This document shows positions 13,401 through 25,230 of a stretch of DNA of 64,000 nt, in pieces (within the stretch, counting starts at the first letter, position 1; the number at the start of each line of letters is the position of its first letter). The stretch is from contig CAIIXF020000004.1 of the NCBI GenBank assembly GCA_903813345.2, forward strand, positions 26,101,985-26,165,984. Direction: 5' to 3'. The stretch is from Owenia fusiformis. Lineage: Eukaryota; Annelida; Polychaeta; Sabellida; Oweniidae. The notes below the pieces were generated by a model. It was not told the DNA's origin. It was given only the letters and a program-made list of their open reading frames with translations, and did no database searches. The translations under genes and the position numbers were made by a program.

Positions 13401-14845
13401 TCCAAAGACAATATATATGTCAATTTGATAATTCAGTTACTCAAAATGAAATATCCACATGATTTTACGCACACATGATAATTTCCTGAATGACGCTACT
13501 TTTTGGATTCAACCATGCATATAACGTCGTAAAATACACATTTCTACCGAAATTATGCCCAGCCGTTTTCGTAGAAAATGTAACAAATGAAGGCATTTTA
13601 TCGGAACTGATTGATATTTGGTACTTATACAATATCGTATTTACTTTAACTTTTAAGCGATTCAGACATTTAAAAAAATTATGTTTAATCAATGTTAATT
13701 TCGCACGAATATAGGGTACAAAATGAGTGAAAGTCCCACGTGTTTGATTGCATTTTACTCCCATTTATGTGCATTTTTCTAACATTAAAACGAGATAGTT
13801 GGAAAGAAGAGATCAGTAGAATTCTATCCGTCACTTTCATTTTCAAATGTTTAAATGTTTCCCGTTTCATTGGACCTCATAAAGATGGTAGCCAACGAAC
13901 CAGAAACAAGTAGTGCGATGACGTCATATATCGCTACACCACTTTGATATAAAGTTTGGTAAACAACAATGGGTTTTTTCAATGTGCCGTCCTACTGTAT
14001 AGGGCGCAATCAGCATTATAACGTCAAAATCGTCAAGCGTTACATTTTGTCAAGTTTAGTCAACCTAAAAATAAGATGCTTTATTCTTATTCAATCCTGG
14101 TAGAATTCTCAGAGCAACAAGATCTCGAGGACAATATTTCTAAAATGTTTTTTGATTTTTGAAAAACGGTCAGGAAATCCACTCGGGGCGTTAGTAAAAA
14201 TTGATATGTATGGGATTTGTGGTAAAAAATCGATGCGTTACATTTTTTCAAGTCCCTAAAAGCAACTCTTATTCTCTTATTATTTGAAAAATAAAGAAAT
14301 CGGTTATTGTTTTGTAAATTTCGCCATGACAATATTGTGCAGTTAAATTTTTTTTGAAATCACACCTAAATTAGAAGGTTAAATAAAGGTAAACTTATTG
14401 CTTGTCTCATTCGCCTTCAAAACCTTACACAATTTTGAAAATCTTAAAAGCGTTCATATAAGACGATTTGAACTGTAGCCGCTAGGTAATTGTGACGTCA
14501 TAAAAGCACATGTTTCAATGAATAAAATGTGAAATTTTAGTAAAATTCTGATCAGTATTTCAAAAGTTATCCCGATTCCAACGAACCGTGTAAGCGTGAA
14601 ATGTTACGCCTTACAGCGTATTTGACGATGCCGGAGTACATTTAACTTTAAAAATATGGTAGATCCCATCACACCTTTCAAGGAAAAATAATTTCAGTGA
14701 AATGCGAATAAAAAACACTTCAAAATGATATATAATGCACATAGTTAGCTTTTTAAATAAGGCAGATATTAACGCTTAAAGCTGAGATTAGCCCGTATTT
14801 CCCGAATTGTCCCCAGGTCCGTGCACGTCATAATAGCGTTTTTTC
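10500..14845. mobile_element. Possible nested TIR element inside the 10-kb interval
   Basis: CTGGGGACAATT near 10519 is matched in inverted orientation near 14810-14822. A second inverted pair, GGACGGCACATTG (about 10580) and CAATGTGCCGTCC (about 13980), lies inside. The span holds the ~235-bp tandem repeat and no transposase. The ends agree only in patches, so this is a tentative call. Confidence 0.3.
12060..13490. repeat. ~235-bp tandem repeat, about six copies
   Basis: The anchor CACGCATTTACGCACACGTG and variants recurs at about 12311, 12519, 12750, 12988, 13219 and 13457, spaced 208-238 bp. Each unit also holds a GATACGTGTACCAGGTCTA-like segment and an ATTGCATTTTCTCATGGA segment. Copies are diverged, so the array is old. 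Confidence 0.8.
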
Positions 14846-15107
14846 TTTTACATGTTACTTTTTGTACATCATTGATTGATCCGCTCTAATCTGCCCTCGG
14901 CCGATAATTTATAAATTATTTATGTTGAACATTAGAAAAACAAGATTCCAGATTTTATTGTGTTTCAAACCAGACACTTGGTTTCCTCACAAAATCAAAT
15001 ACAGGACAATTACATATAATTAAAGTTAAAAAGCAACATCTTCACAAACATTTAAATTATCAATTTCATGCAATCAGTTATAGTTATACTCCGTATGTAT
15101 GCTAAAC
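13920..15107. other. Non-coding stretch with two TGACGTCA palindromes
   Basis: No gene recognised. Perfect CRE-type palindromes occur at 13919-13926 and 14493-14500. With no gene nearby I do not assign them a regulatory role. Confidence 0.35.
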
Positions 15108-15655
15108 TTAAGACTGGTGTTAAGAATCGACCAAGGCAAACCTATGTAAAATTACACAACGATGAACAAATTGTTTTAGAATACAACTCCACGTTTGTAG
15201 TCATAGACTCGGCGGGGCGTAGTGGAAGGTGACGGGACGTATTAGTCAAATTTTAAGAGATGTGTGGATGATTTAGAAACTGCTGCGTTTGATGCCCAAA
15301 AATCAAAACGTAGTGATGGAAGGTTGTAATGGGAGTCCATTCTGAAATTATGAGCGAGAATGGGTAAAAGACTGGCGAGATAACTTGGCTTACAGTTGAA
15401 AGTTATGAAAATTTGCTTTATCTCGCAGCTGGGGACCAAAACGCCGCTAAAACGAGGTACTTTGTACACGAAAACAATGTATCGACTGAAAGGTATTTCT
15501 GTGAAGCTTTGTACGGAACAAGTTTGAAGAAAAACGGTGAAGTGTGAGACTCACAATCCTTGATTTTCAAACACTGGGGTAGGTTTTAAATTCAAATTAA
15601 CGGTTTTTCGGGACGGAGTGGTTTCGATACGTCCCGAAGAGATACTACCGCGTGT
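15108..15655 (-). repeat. Right arm of the ~545-bp long inverted repeat
   Basis: Reverse complement of 5493-6040 with few differences, including the shared outer end CACGCGGTAGTATC. Both outer flanks carry TATAC-like sequence. A diverged fragment of the same arm sequence is also found alone at about 61725-61940, so the arm is a dispersed family. Confidence 0.8.
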
Positions 15656-15739
15656 ATACGCTCCTGCACATAGTGTGTTGGGAAATTGAATTTCGCGTTT
15701 GCCGATATATTCGCATATGTATAATGATCCTACTAACCC

Positions 15740-15905
15740 ATACCTGTCAAGTAAAAAATCAAAAAAAATCGGTATTACTACAAAAATATTGGGAGAAAAT
15801 CGGGATTGTTCAGGATAATCGGGAGAAATCTGGAGTTTACAATGAAAATCGGGAGGAAATCGGGGTTTACAAAAATAATCTGGAGAAAATCGTTTTTATC
15901 ATACG
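15740..15905. repeat. Degenerate GGGAGAAAATCGG tandem repeat
   Basis: Five to six imperfect iterations of a ~25-35-bp unit with GGGAGAAATC and TTTACAA segments. A 95-codon open frame crossing it translates to repeated EK/NRE words and is not considered a gene. Confidence 0.6.
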
Positions 15906-15999
15906 TAAATTGATAAATACGTTTTCGAATTGCATTTAGGCCGTTTACTGACTTTGTTTATTAATATATCCATGAGATATCTGCATTAAACCAAGTAAC

Positions 16000-16235
16000 A
16001 CATCATAATTAATTAATGAGAATACACCCTCAATGCAAACTTTATGTTATGATCCTGCAATGTAACCAAGCTTTAATCATGGTTTTCCGTATTATTCATT
16101 ATCACAGCACATTATACTTGCAATAGTTAAAAATCAGAAATAATTATGTAATCTACATCATAATTAATCAATGTGAATACACCCTCAAAACTTGACGTTA
16201 TAATCCTGCAATTTAACCAAGCTTTAATCACTTTA
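16000..16235. repeat. Direct duplication of an ~80-bp segment
   Basis: CATCATAATTAAT..AATACACCCTC..CCAAGCTTTAATCA occurs at about 16000-16080 and again at 16155-16233 with small differences. No coding content. Confidence 0.65.
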
Positions 16236-16239
16236 ATTC

Positions 16240-17640
16240 CAATACCTCCAAATTTTCTCAATTTTTTCCTCAATCACAATAGGTCGAAATTGATAATAAA
16301 TTTGATGAATTTTGAAAATCGTCATTGCCATGTAATCCAATGGGAAATGGAGGGTTCGGGGCAAATCAGAAATCAGGATATCTTTTCAGTAAAAGATTCG
16401 GCAAAAATATATTTATTTAGAAAATTGCATTGTCTAACTTTTTAGACTTGTACACTAAGTGTTTAGTTTATTTGAGGAATACTAAAGTTTCAGCGCTTCA
16501 AAGTCATTTTTAATCATTTTTCGCCTCCTGTGTTATTTCAACGGGAGAGGTTTTTTGAAAAACAATTTTGATTTTAAAGCCCTAATTATTTTGTTGAACC
16601 TGAAGAAACATATAGACTTTTGTTAAATAAAGTTAGTAAGTTCAATTGCCTGTCCAACTCGTATTTTTGCAAGTACTCGAATGGATGGATATATTCTGTC
16701 ATATGACTTGTGGCAAACCCACCATTTCCCATTGGTTAACATGGGAATGTCGATTTTCAAAAATTCATAAAATTTATCATCAATCTTCGACTTATTGTAA
16801 TTGAGGAAAAAATTGAAATAAAGTCAAATTACGTTTCCATCAATAGTATAAGTATTTTCATCGCAGGTTACATGTAAGTAAATAAAAATTCAAAGGTAAA
16901 GAGGCTTAAACACGTAGTTCAATGGGGGAGCTTAGGTTGCCAAACTTATGGAGGGGAGTGAACATCTTCAATGTTAAGGAAAAAACAGTTGAGCTTGAAA
17001 TTGCTGATTATTCAATAAGGCATATACATAATACATTTCATTGATTTCAATGCAGGGCTTTCGAGATACCTGCTATCTTTGAAAGGGATAAGTAATAATA
17101 AATTTTGATAGAAAATTAACAATATATTTCAAAATGCAATCATTTTCAACACCTAGGTCACGTTGACCTATGTTGACCTTATTTTTCTGATAAGGTAATT
17201 GAATAATTAGGTATATAACCCCCTTGTATTCGCAAACGCAACTTTTGGCTAGTGGTCATTTCAAATAATCATTTCCATACTTATTTCTTCGTTCTTTCAG
17301 GAATGAATTAAGAATTGAAAACCACTTCCATTCATAGGCCTACCTTGATCGTGTTTGTAGCATTGTTCACTGTACTATATATTGCATTTGGTGTTCATGA
17401 GCAACCCATTTGGCCGTATTAGTATACAAATAGTGATTGCCATTGAGGGAAACAGTGCAAAATATTTTTCCCAATGGAGTATTCTGTCCACTGTCTATGT
17501 CTATGTCAATAATCTGCAAAAGGCTAATAAGCCCATATAAAGCAGATATATAATTTAACAGTGATAGAATTTGAATAGAATATAATTTAAAACCTTAACA
17601 TTTAAAATAGATCTATGGTTTACAACTCATTTTAAAATTG
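16240..17640. other. Non-coding AT-rich spacer
   Basis: No gene, RNA or element end recognised on either strand. Open frames are short and without motif. Confidence 0.4.
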
Positions 17641-18159
17641 AAAGGAACCTTCCTGGTTGGCCCCTGTACCCCCCTAGGAAGACCCTTTATGTTGAAATAC
17701 CCTGGGGCGACTACCGCGTTGACATCACCCCTCTTTACCAGTAATGCAGGCTTTTTGCTGTGCACTGGGGACCTTTTACATTAAAACATAGATCTATATT
17801 AAAAACACACCTATTTAATTGCAGTTATTGACATAGGCATAGTATGATGATTTAAAACTACTTAGACTGTCACAGTCAGATGTCACCAGGTAGAGTGTTC
17901 CATTTAGCTATTGTCCTAAGGAAATAGCTAAAGTATGCATCTGTTCTAGTTGATGGTTGTATGAACTTAGAAGGATGATACAAGGATGATGTTGGTATGG
18001 ATCCCATGCCGAGCTGGCATACTCTGAATTAGGCCGGACTAGTGACTTATACGCCCGAGCCTTCACTTTTTCAGGGCATTGATGGAGGTTGCGCCTGAGG
18101 AATCCAAGCACCTTATTGGCTTTGGATACAATAGTTTGAATATGTGTAGTCCAGCGTAA

Positions 18160-19796
18160 TGCCTTGGTCACATAGGCTCCGATTTTCACTACGGCGCCCG
18201 GCCGATGAGTATTTTGTTCAAAATCGGCCGGCGAGCCCGGGCATCGTACGGGCGCCGGGCGATGATCGCCACTCATCGGCCGATTTTTAAACATCGTACG
18301 GGCGCCGGCAGAGTTTTATTGCGGAGATAAAAGTTGCCGATGTCTTGGCGATTTTTTCTCAACCAAACTCATCGGTACCTACCCGGCCGTGTCCCGTCCG
18401 GTCATCGTACGATTATCTTACGGCGCCCGGTGCCATCGCACGGTCATCTTGGGATTTTGCGTGCTGATTTGTTGATAAATCTTAATAATGATTACTTATA
18501 AAGTGATATAACGGTTTAAGAAATAATGAGGTAAGGAATTATAATTACTACACACTGTCAGAGATTTTTTATAAAACATAAATGGAACGATTAGACTTAC
18601 TGTAAAACAATGACACACATTTGAATGGCTGGGTGGGTGGGTAGGTTGATCTAGTCGTTCTTATATTGACATTAATCGTGTATGTCTGTCATACAAATTG
18701 GATAGAGTGATACATTTTTATGCGTATATTCACTCATGCATATTACAAATCATTTATTTTAAAAATCTTCTGAATGTTTTTGTGAGTACAGTATTTTCAA
18801 GGGTCACAATTTTAATACGAAAGTTTACTGTCTCAATTACAGTTAATATGCCAAAGGCTAAGGATAGAGGGGATAAGGCCAATGGACCATATATGAGGAA
18901 GGCCTTGGGAAGACAGGTGGAAAAAGACAATAACAATGCTAGTGATCTGGTGGATGATGAAGATTTAGATGTGTCTAGGGAAGAGGGTTTTCCATTTGAA
19001 ATAAAAGAAAAAATTGCCAATTTTTTGATGATAGGCCATATTTTTATGACCAAACAAATTTACGAGAACAGACAAAAGAAAGATGCAGAAATAGGGAATT
19101 TTGCTAATAGCATCGGATGGACAGGTAGACATAATATTTGTTTATACATGTTATATGAAAGATCTAAAAATGAATTAAGGTCAGGGTGCACTTTGATGAA
19201 AAGACAACGTGCAGTATGGAAGGTGATTTTATACGGTCATATCTTTCACCATGAGTACTTTCTGGGCATAAATACAGTGTTTTTATTAAAACAATGTTTT
19301 CTTTTAATTGAAGTATCCATGATAGTAAAAAATATCAATCAAACAATTTGAAAAATTATGAATAGGGACCCCATGTCAGCATTTTTTTCTAAATATAGAA
19401 CCTATTTAGAGGATCTTCTTTTTCTGATTTTTATTGCATGAAAACATTATTATCCTGGAAGTCCTGTCTATCGAAGTATTTCGTTTTCAAATCTTGCATT
19501 CATGCCATGTGGAACAGTCAAACTGGGTCATACAAGAATTTAGTATAAATCTAGAGGCCTGTAGATCGACCGATGTCCTGGCGGGTGCCGTACGGCCATC
19601 GGCCGATAGCCTTGCGATACCCGTGCGATGTCTTTCAGATTCAATTGATTGCGGGCGCCGTACGATGCCTGTACTAATGTGACCATACTAACGATTAGAT
19701 CAAGACATCGGTGAAAAGTCACCGGCGCCCGGTCGATTTATAAATCGGCCGATGACTACTCATCGGCCGGCGCCCGGCGGCTATGTGACCTAGGCA
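18160..19796. mobile_element. 1.6-kb TIR DNA element with TAA target duplication
   Basis: The left end TGCCTTGGTCACATAGGCTCC mirrors the right end (reverse complement TGCCTAGGTCACATAGCCGCC at mismatched positions), and both ends are flanked by TAA. Subterminal GC-rich words (GGCGCCCGG, ATCGGCCGATGAGT, CATCGTACGGGCGCCG) are repeated in both orientations at 18180-18440 and 19560-19785, in sharp contrast to the AT-rich surroundings. A 3-bp TWA duplication is characteristic of PIF/Harbinger, but no recognisable transposase is present, so the superfamily is inferred from the duplication only. Confidence 0.75.
18698..19351 (+). CDS. Unknown 217-codon open frame inside the TIR element
   Basis: Longest uninterrupted frame in the left 27 kb and wholly inside the 18160-19796 element, between its two GC-rich subterminal regions. 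From the methionine at codon 51 (MPKAKDRGDKANG) the protein is charged, with an acidic stretch (DLVDDEDLDVSREE) followed by a possible helical segment (EIKEKIANFLMIGHIFMTK). I recognise no domain and no DDE triad. It could be an accessory protein of the element, a captured gene piece, or chance. The first 50 codons look non-coding, so the internal ATG at 18848 is the more plausible start. Confidence 0.35.
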   Translation: MDRVIHFYAYIHSCILQIIYFKNLLNVFVSTVFSRVTILIRKFTVSITVNMPKAKDRGDKANGPYMRKALGRQVEKDNNNASDLVDDEDLDVSREEGFPFEIKEKIANFLMIGHIFMTKQIYENRQKKDAEIGNFANSIGWTGRHNICLYMLYERSKNELRSGCTLMKRQRAVWKVILYGHIFHHEYFLGINTVFLLKQCFLLIEVSMIVKNINQTI

Positions 19797-19999
19797 TAAG
19801 TTATTTGTGTTGTCAATACCTAGGTATGGGATGTGTCACTGTGTTACCGACTTAAGGTTTTCCCCTAGCATGGTGTAAATGTGAATGATAGGGGATTTAC
19901 CTTTGTGAATATTCAGCACATAGGATTTTGATGGATGGAATTTCATTTGCCATGTTGATGCCCAGGGGACCAGTTCAAGGCTGTAGGCCGAGGGAACAT

Positions 20000-20490
20000 G
20001 TCAGTGGACAGGATATTCCCGAGGGGAAAATGTTTACACTATATATTTCCCGAAAATGTGGCAGTCACTATTTGTTTTATTATATAATCCATATGCACTC
20101 TGTAAACAAAAACAAATGAGAAGTCTTCATTTCAACATTTAGTGTTTACTGGTTCTTATTGGCATTTAAAGGTTTTGGCTTTCAACTCCTATAATCCCAC
20201 CTATCGTGGGAGATAAAACGTACTAATGACTGGTCACATGACTTAACTGGTGATTGGTACATTTCATCTGCCCTGATACAAGGGATTAAGGACTTTCCAG
20301 GGAATTAGTTCATCTATTTCATATCATGTGAACATGAATAAGCCAATGAGCATCTAGAATACATATGATATGAGGTAAGCCTATATATATTATAATAATA
20401 ATGATTATGTTATTTTGTTTTTATTTGTCTGTTCCTTATTCATGAATGGTTTATCCGGGATGACTCAATGTTAGATGTTAATAACAGTAA
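20000..20490. other. Non-coding spacer
   Basis: No gene or repeat recognised beyond a short ATAATAATAATG tract near 20391. Confidence 0.4.
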
Positions 20491-20498
20491 AAGGTACC

Positions 20499-21038
20499 AT
20501 GGCGTAGAATAATGGAAATAGCGTCCCGGGACAATGAATCTTGGATCCAAGTACGTCATTAACGGTCGAAAATCAAAATATTGACAAATTTATAACCTAA
20601 AAGGCCGAAAGATTATGCGGCAAATATTGGAACGGGGGTTGTCAATATATTGTATTAGCTTTGATCTCTTAGAATCCGTTGAATCCTAAGCGATTGGAGT
20701 TGTTTAGATCACTTAACGAATGATATGAAATGATGAGGATTTGGGTTTTTTCAAGGTCTACAATGGCGGCCAATGGGGTATTTTAGCAAAATATCCCGAA
20801 AATTAAATCATTAAAAGGCCGAAAGATCTGTGGATGGATTTTGCTGTTTTATATATCAAAATGAACACTTCGTTGGGTCTAACAAGGATCCGTTGAATCC
20901 TAAGAAAATAAATTATTTGCTAAAAAGTTATTAAAATTTTAAATTTTGATGAAGACTGCTCTCCATTGAAATCTTTGGACCATGAAATGTCGATTTACGC
21001 GCATGCGTTGTGCCGTTATTTCCATTATTCTACGCCAT
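20499..21038. mobile_element. 540-bp MITE with 22-bp perfect TIRs
   Basis: ATGGCGTAGAATAATGGAAA (first 20 of 22 bases) at 20499 is matched exactly in inverted orientation at 21017-21038. Inside, two related halves share AAAAGGCCGAAAGAT and GTTGAATCCTAAG words, indicating an internal direct duplication. No coding capacity. Target duplication is not clear. Confidence 0.8.
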
Positions 21039-21039
21039 G

Positions 21040-22500
21040 TTTCAAAAATACACTAAACACACTGGCGGATTAGGGGGGGGGGGGGGGCTGGAAGCTGAGG
21101 CCCGGGTATACAATCATTAATAAAAAATACACGTATACACCACGCATTACAAACTCAGTACACTAGGGGACTTTTTAAACATTTTTAACGTATTCCTGGC
21201 CCGATTCCTGGGCCTCAGCTAGTAAGTGTGTTTGCATCCCGGTGTTTTCACCCATTCTCAAATTTCAGGTCCATTTCGAGGTTTGAAAAAGTAACTGTCG
21301 TGTTTCGGTTATCATTCACCAAAGTAATCAACAAATAGTCGAAAGTATTATACTCCAAACTATCTCTAGACGGTGAACACCGCCTCTAATGCGTTGGATT
21401 GTCGTAAGGGCCAACACGATCCTCAGAGACCCAGAGCGTGCATGGATGCACCTAAACTATCTCATGCTTTACCATAAATATTTCGCGTGTCAATTTGAAT
21501 TTGGCGGGAAATATCGATAAATCTCTAGAGATCGAGCGAGATTTATAACGGGAACTCCGACGCCATATTGAATATTTGTTTAGATTCTCCGAGCAACAAA
21601 ACTTGAACTATTTGATTGATTTTGCATTACATATATCACATATGAAGTAGTGTTGTGGTTGAGAAAAGGTATGTTTTATATTCGTTATTATATTTATGTG
21701 AGAAATCAAAATTTGCAGCATCAAATGCGTTAGAAATTGCAAATATTCCAAAACAGATTTTTGATTTGAAATTCAAATTGAACTTCAAGACTGACTCAGG
21801 TCTAAGTCTGGAACACAAGCATATGAACAGATATTATAGTTGTCCTATAATAAAATAACCCCATGGAGACCTACCCTTTATTTGACCAGCCCACTTCTTT
21901 CCTGTCTCATTTATACAGTTGAAATTGTAATTCTTGAGTTCTTAATATCGTAAATCCTTCGTTCTATAAGTATAATGTCGAAGCAATTTCAACTTAGAAA
22001 TTCTAGTTCGTCTGGTCCTTCTGCAAATCTATATGAACACCAAGAAACGAAATAATTATAATAAGATTTCGCTAAAGCTACTAAACGTGTAGCGAGATGT
22101 CATATTCTTTTCATATATTCATATAATTTATATAGGCTATATTCATGTAATTGTCCGTTTATGTTATTAAACTAGTATTGAAATAATGATTTCGATTAGT
22201 TAAACACGCGATAAGTTTGACAAGCGCACCCCGCGCATGCGCATAAAGAGGATTTAATTTTCAAAATTAGTTCCAAATTTTTGACAAAAATCTCCTAATT
22301 ACTCATGAAATACCAAATTACTTCACTAAAAACGTTGCAGAGTGATTTCGGAGCATTTAAAGATAGGGTAGGTGCATAGTTTATATTGCAGTTTGCTGCT
22401 GCGTCATTATAAATATAGGTATTAGTAATGGCCATGATATCATCATGGCCATTGGGAAAGGCTAATAATGACAAATAAGAACTTAAAAATTTGAAGTGGA
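21040..22500. other. Non-coding stretch with G homopolymer
   Basis: A G run at about 21074 marks a possible low-copy element start. The interval around 21380-21560 is locally richer in CpG and CTAGAGATC words but shows no exon. No gene recognised. Confidence 0.35.
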
Positions 22501-22516
22501 ATTCACTTATCGAATT

Positions 22517-23053
22517 CTACGACCACTTTAGATTGTGGTCGTATGCGCGTATAATTGGTCAGTCAATGTTTTTACAAAGTTGGAGAAAATACTACGCATT
22601 GCACACCTAAATGACCTACCTCGATACATTCCTTAGTATTTTAGAATTCTTTTTATGTAGTTGAATTGCCAATTGTATGGGTTTATCGGCAGAACGAAGA
22701 GGTTTTCGTTTTTGATACCAATATTTGCGTGTAATATTTAACTTATTTCAACCGTCAAATTCCTCCATTCAGTTCCCGGCATGCACCAGTCATAAGGGAA
22801 ATCCCTGGGGAATTCCCCTTCCGACATTTTGAAAATTGCTGGTATATTTCCGATGTAAAAACTTAAATCTCTTCCTTCTGCCGATAAACCCATACAATTG
22901 GCGATCTAACAACATAAAAAGAATTCCAAAATACTAAGGAATGTATCGAGGTAGGTCATTTAGGTGTGCAATGTGTAGTATTTTCTCCACTTTTGTAAAA
23001 ACATTGACTGACCAATTATACGCACGTACGACCACAATCTAAAGTGGTCGTAG
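22517..23053. mobile_element. 537-bp foldback element with ~200-bp arms
   Basis: The left arm starts CTACGACCACTTTAG and the right arm ends CTAAAGTGGTCGTAG. The arms match over about 200 bp, including TAATTGGTCAGTCAATG, ATGACCTACCTCGATACATT and GGGTTTATCGGCAGAA segments. The loop (about 22720-22850) has no gene. Non-coding MITE-like palindrome. Confidence 0.85.
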
Positions 23054-23819
23054 GATGAGATAAGAATTCACGTGTTAATGGCGACTCTTCAAATGTTGAG
23101 GTGATTTTGGAGCCCAATTGTGCCGCAATGTGGATTGGCTCCCGTTCCGCCATTTTGAAATCTGTCACGAGTAAATAAGGTTACCAGATGTTGCATTCTG
23201 GGAGTCAATCCTCCTTGGATCACAAAAATGGCGATTCATGAAAACATTTGTTCGATTTGGTAGGGATTTATCCATCATTTGCAGGTATGAAGCTTTGGAT
23301 TCATTTATTGTGCTACTTAAAGTGAATGGGAATTATTTTTCTACCACTTGAGGGAGTTTGAGACACGAAACTTAGAATTTATCTCATTGTAACAACTTTT
23401 GAGGGTTGAGATTTATTTTGGTCCCCCACTTTAGATCTATTTTGAGACTCATGTCACAAACATCAATCTGGTTGTTTTATTCCAGATATCAAGAATATTC
23501 TGGGAAATACCAATAGATAGCCAGTTGATTTTGAAATTTAATATTATTTCAGTGTTGTGAAAGGTTCGCTCATTGGAACGAAATATTTGTATTGATGGGC
23601 AATTAAAAATTTAGACCAGCCTAAGCACTGGTAAATCTACTGGTAGCTTTCCACAATTCAATCCAACTGTGCTGATATTTTCTCTGTCAATCAGCGAGAA
23701 AAAACTCTTTTCTAAACTGGGCCAACAATGATGTCAACAGAAATATTTAGAAAATTTTCCCACTGGTGACATCCTGGGGGGGTTCTCTAAAAAGGGACCC
23801 AAATCTAGGGTTTTTCGAG

Positions 23820-24490
23820 ACCCTATCTGTTGCAAGACTTATGCCTGGCACAACTGTCACCATGTTATTAAGTGTTTTTAAGTTGTGTTTTAATCCTGCC
23901 ATGACTGTGATAGTGTTATCGTGAAAGCCTGGTATAACCTTGACAATGTCATGTTGTATTGCAAGGCTTGTCATGACTGTGGTAATGTTAAAGCCTGATA
24001 TGACTGTGACAATGCTATATTATAAATAAGGCCTGATATGACCGGGACAATGTTCATGTTCTTGAATGAGATTAGAATTATAGTTTTCGGAAATGAATTA
24101 TGAGTTAAATGAATCTAAAATGTTATGCATCAACATATGTGAGTCTAGATTTACATATTTAAGGTATACAGTTAATCATTCTATGAAATTTTCAGTATTC
24201 TCATGCTTCTAAATGCTATTTAATATAACCATTGCGACCATATTGTACTTTACCACTGTGTCATGACAGTCCTTATAGCCACTGTGACGGTCATATCAAG
24301 CTTAAACATTACCACGGTCATGACAGGGCTTGCAATATAATATAGCATTGTCAAGGTTATGCAGGCTTTCGCGATAACACTACCATGGCCATGGCAAGAT
24401 TCTTGTGAAACTTAAAAACAATTGATAACATGGTGACGGTTGTGCCAGGCATAAGTCTTGCAACAGATCTGCAGATAGGGTACCAAGTTT
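23820..24490. mobile_element. ~670-bp foldback element
   Basis: The arm at about 23820-24010 (CCCTATCTGTTGCAAGACTT, then ATGCCTGGCACAACTGTCAC) is matched in inverted order at about 24258-24485 (GTGACGGTTGTGCCAGGCAT, then AAGTCTTGCAACAGAT). Similarity is imperfect, with GCATGAC-type words scattered through both arms. Short open frames on the minus strand lie in the arms and are not genes. Confidence 0.7.
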
Positions 24491-24559
24491 TCAAATACAG
24501 TACCCAATACCCTTTTAGACTGTGGCACAGCCCCACAGTCTGTTTAGCTTGTAACACAA

Positions 24560-25225
24560 CCTATTAGTAAATCGTGATTGTTCCCACATTCTAAACTTGA
24601 CTTAATACATGTAAAAAGGATAGAATATAACAAACATACGATTTAGATGTTTCTACCACACCCTAAATATTTCTTGGTGAGAGCCCTGCAAATACCTGTA
24701 TGTATCGAAGTGTTATATATTCACTTTTCATCTCATCTTTATTTCACCAAATCCAGAAGTGCATGTAAATCTTTGAGTCAATGGCTTAAGAATTAAATAA
24801 TGCTTAAATACACTGAATTAAAGCAAAGAAGTCAAAATATTTCTTATGGAAATCATAGCGATCATTGGAAGAGTTTAATTAAAATAACTTCTGTTATCCT
24901 CTGAGATACAAAACGTTTCAGTTTAAATAACTTCAACTATCATCTGAGATACTATTTTGCTTCATGTAAATTTTCACGTCGACATCATATGCTTAATCTC
25001 ATAATTAAATATTATGGAAATCATCAATATGACATGTTGAAAAGGGTCACTCTGAAAATCTTATTCAGAATGTAAAAGCTATAAATGTAGAGAAAATGTG
25101 GAACATGCATATAATCTTATTTAAGGAATTGATAACTGTGATTGAATGCAGAAGTATGCAGTCATATAGTAAAACCTACATATTCAAACACCTCTCTTAT
25201 CTGAACATTTCTCAATGTAAACACT
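24560..25225. other. Non-coding spacer
   Basis: AT-rich, no gene, RNA or element end recognised. Confidence 0.4.
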
Positions 25226-25230
25226 TTTTC

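Larger units (their letters stand above)
17640..19985 (-). mobile_element. Non-LTR retrotransposon fragment (RT 3' part), split by a DNA element
   Basis: Antisense reverse-transcriptase C-terminal part. Upstream of the insertion (about 19985-19800) the frame reads WASTWQMKFHPSKSYVLNI and then PYLGI. Downstream (18156-17908) it continues RWTTHIQTIVSKANKVLGFL, then the NLHQCPEKVK and YKSLVRP..EYAS..WDP motifs typical of LINE RTs. Removing 18160-19796 plus one TAA joins the two parts at an in-frame leucine codon. Frameshifts and stops elsewhere mark it as dead, and no 5' part is present. The sequence towards 17640 would be 3' UTR. Confidence 0.85.

Noticed and set aside
12946-13870. Overlapping short frames on both strands
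   Set aside because: They fall in or next to the diverged 235-bp tandem repeat and encode nothing recognisable.
13919-14500. Two perfect CRE palindromes (TGACGTCA) as regulatory sites
   Set aside because: There is no gene nearby and an 8-bp palindrome can occur by chance, so there is no support for function.
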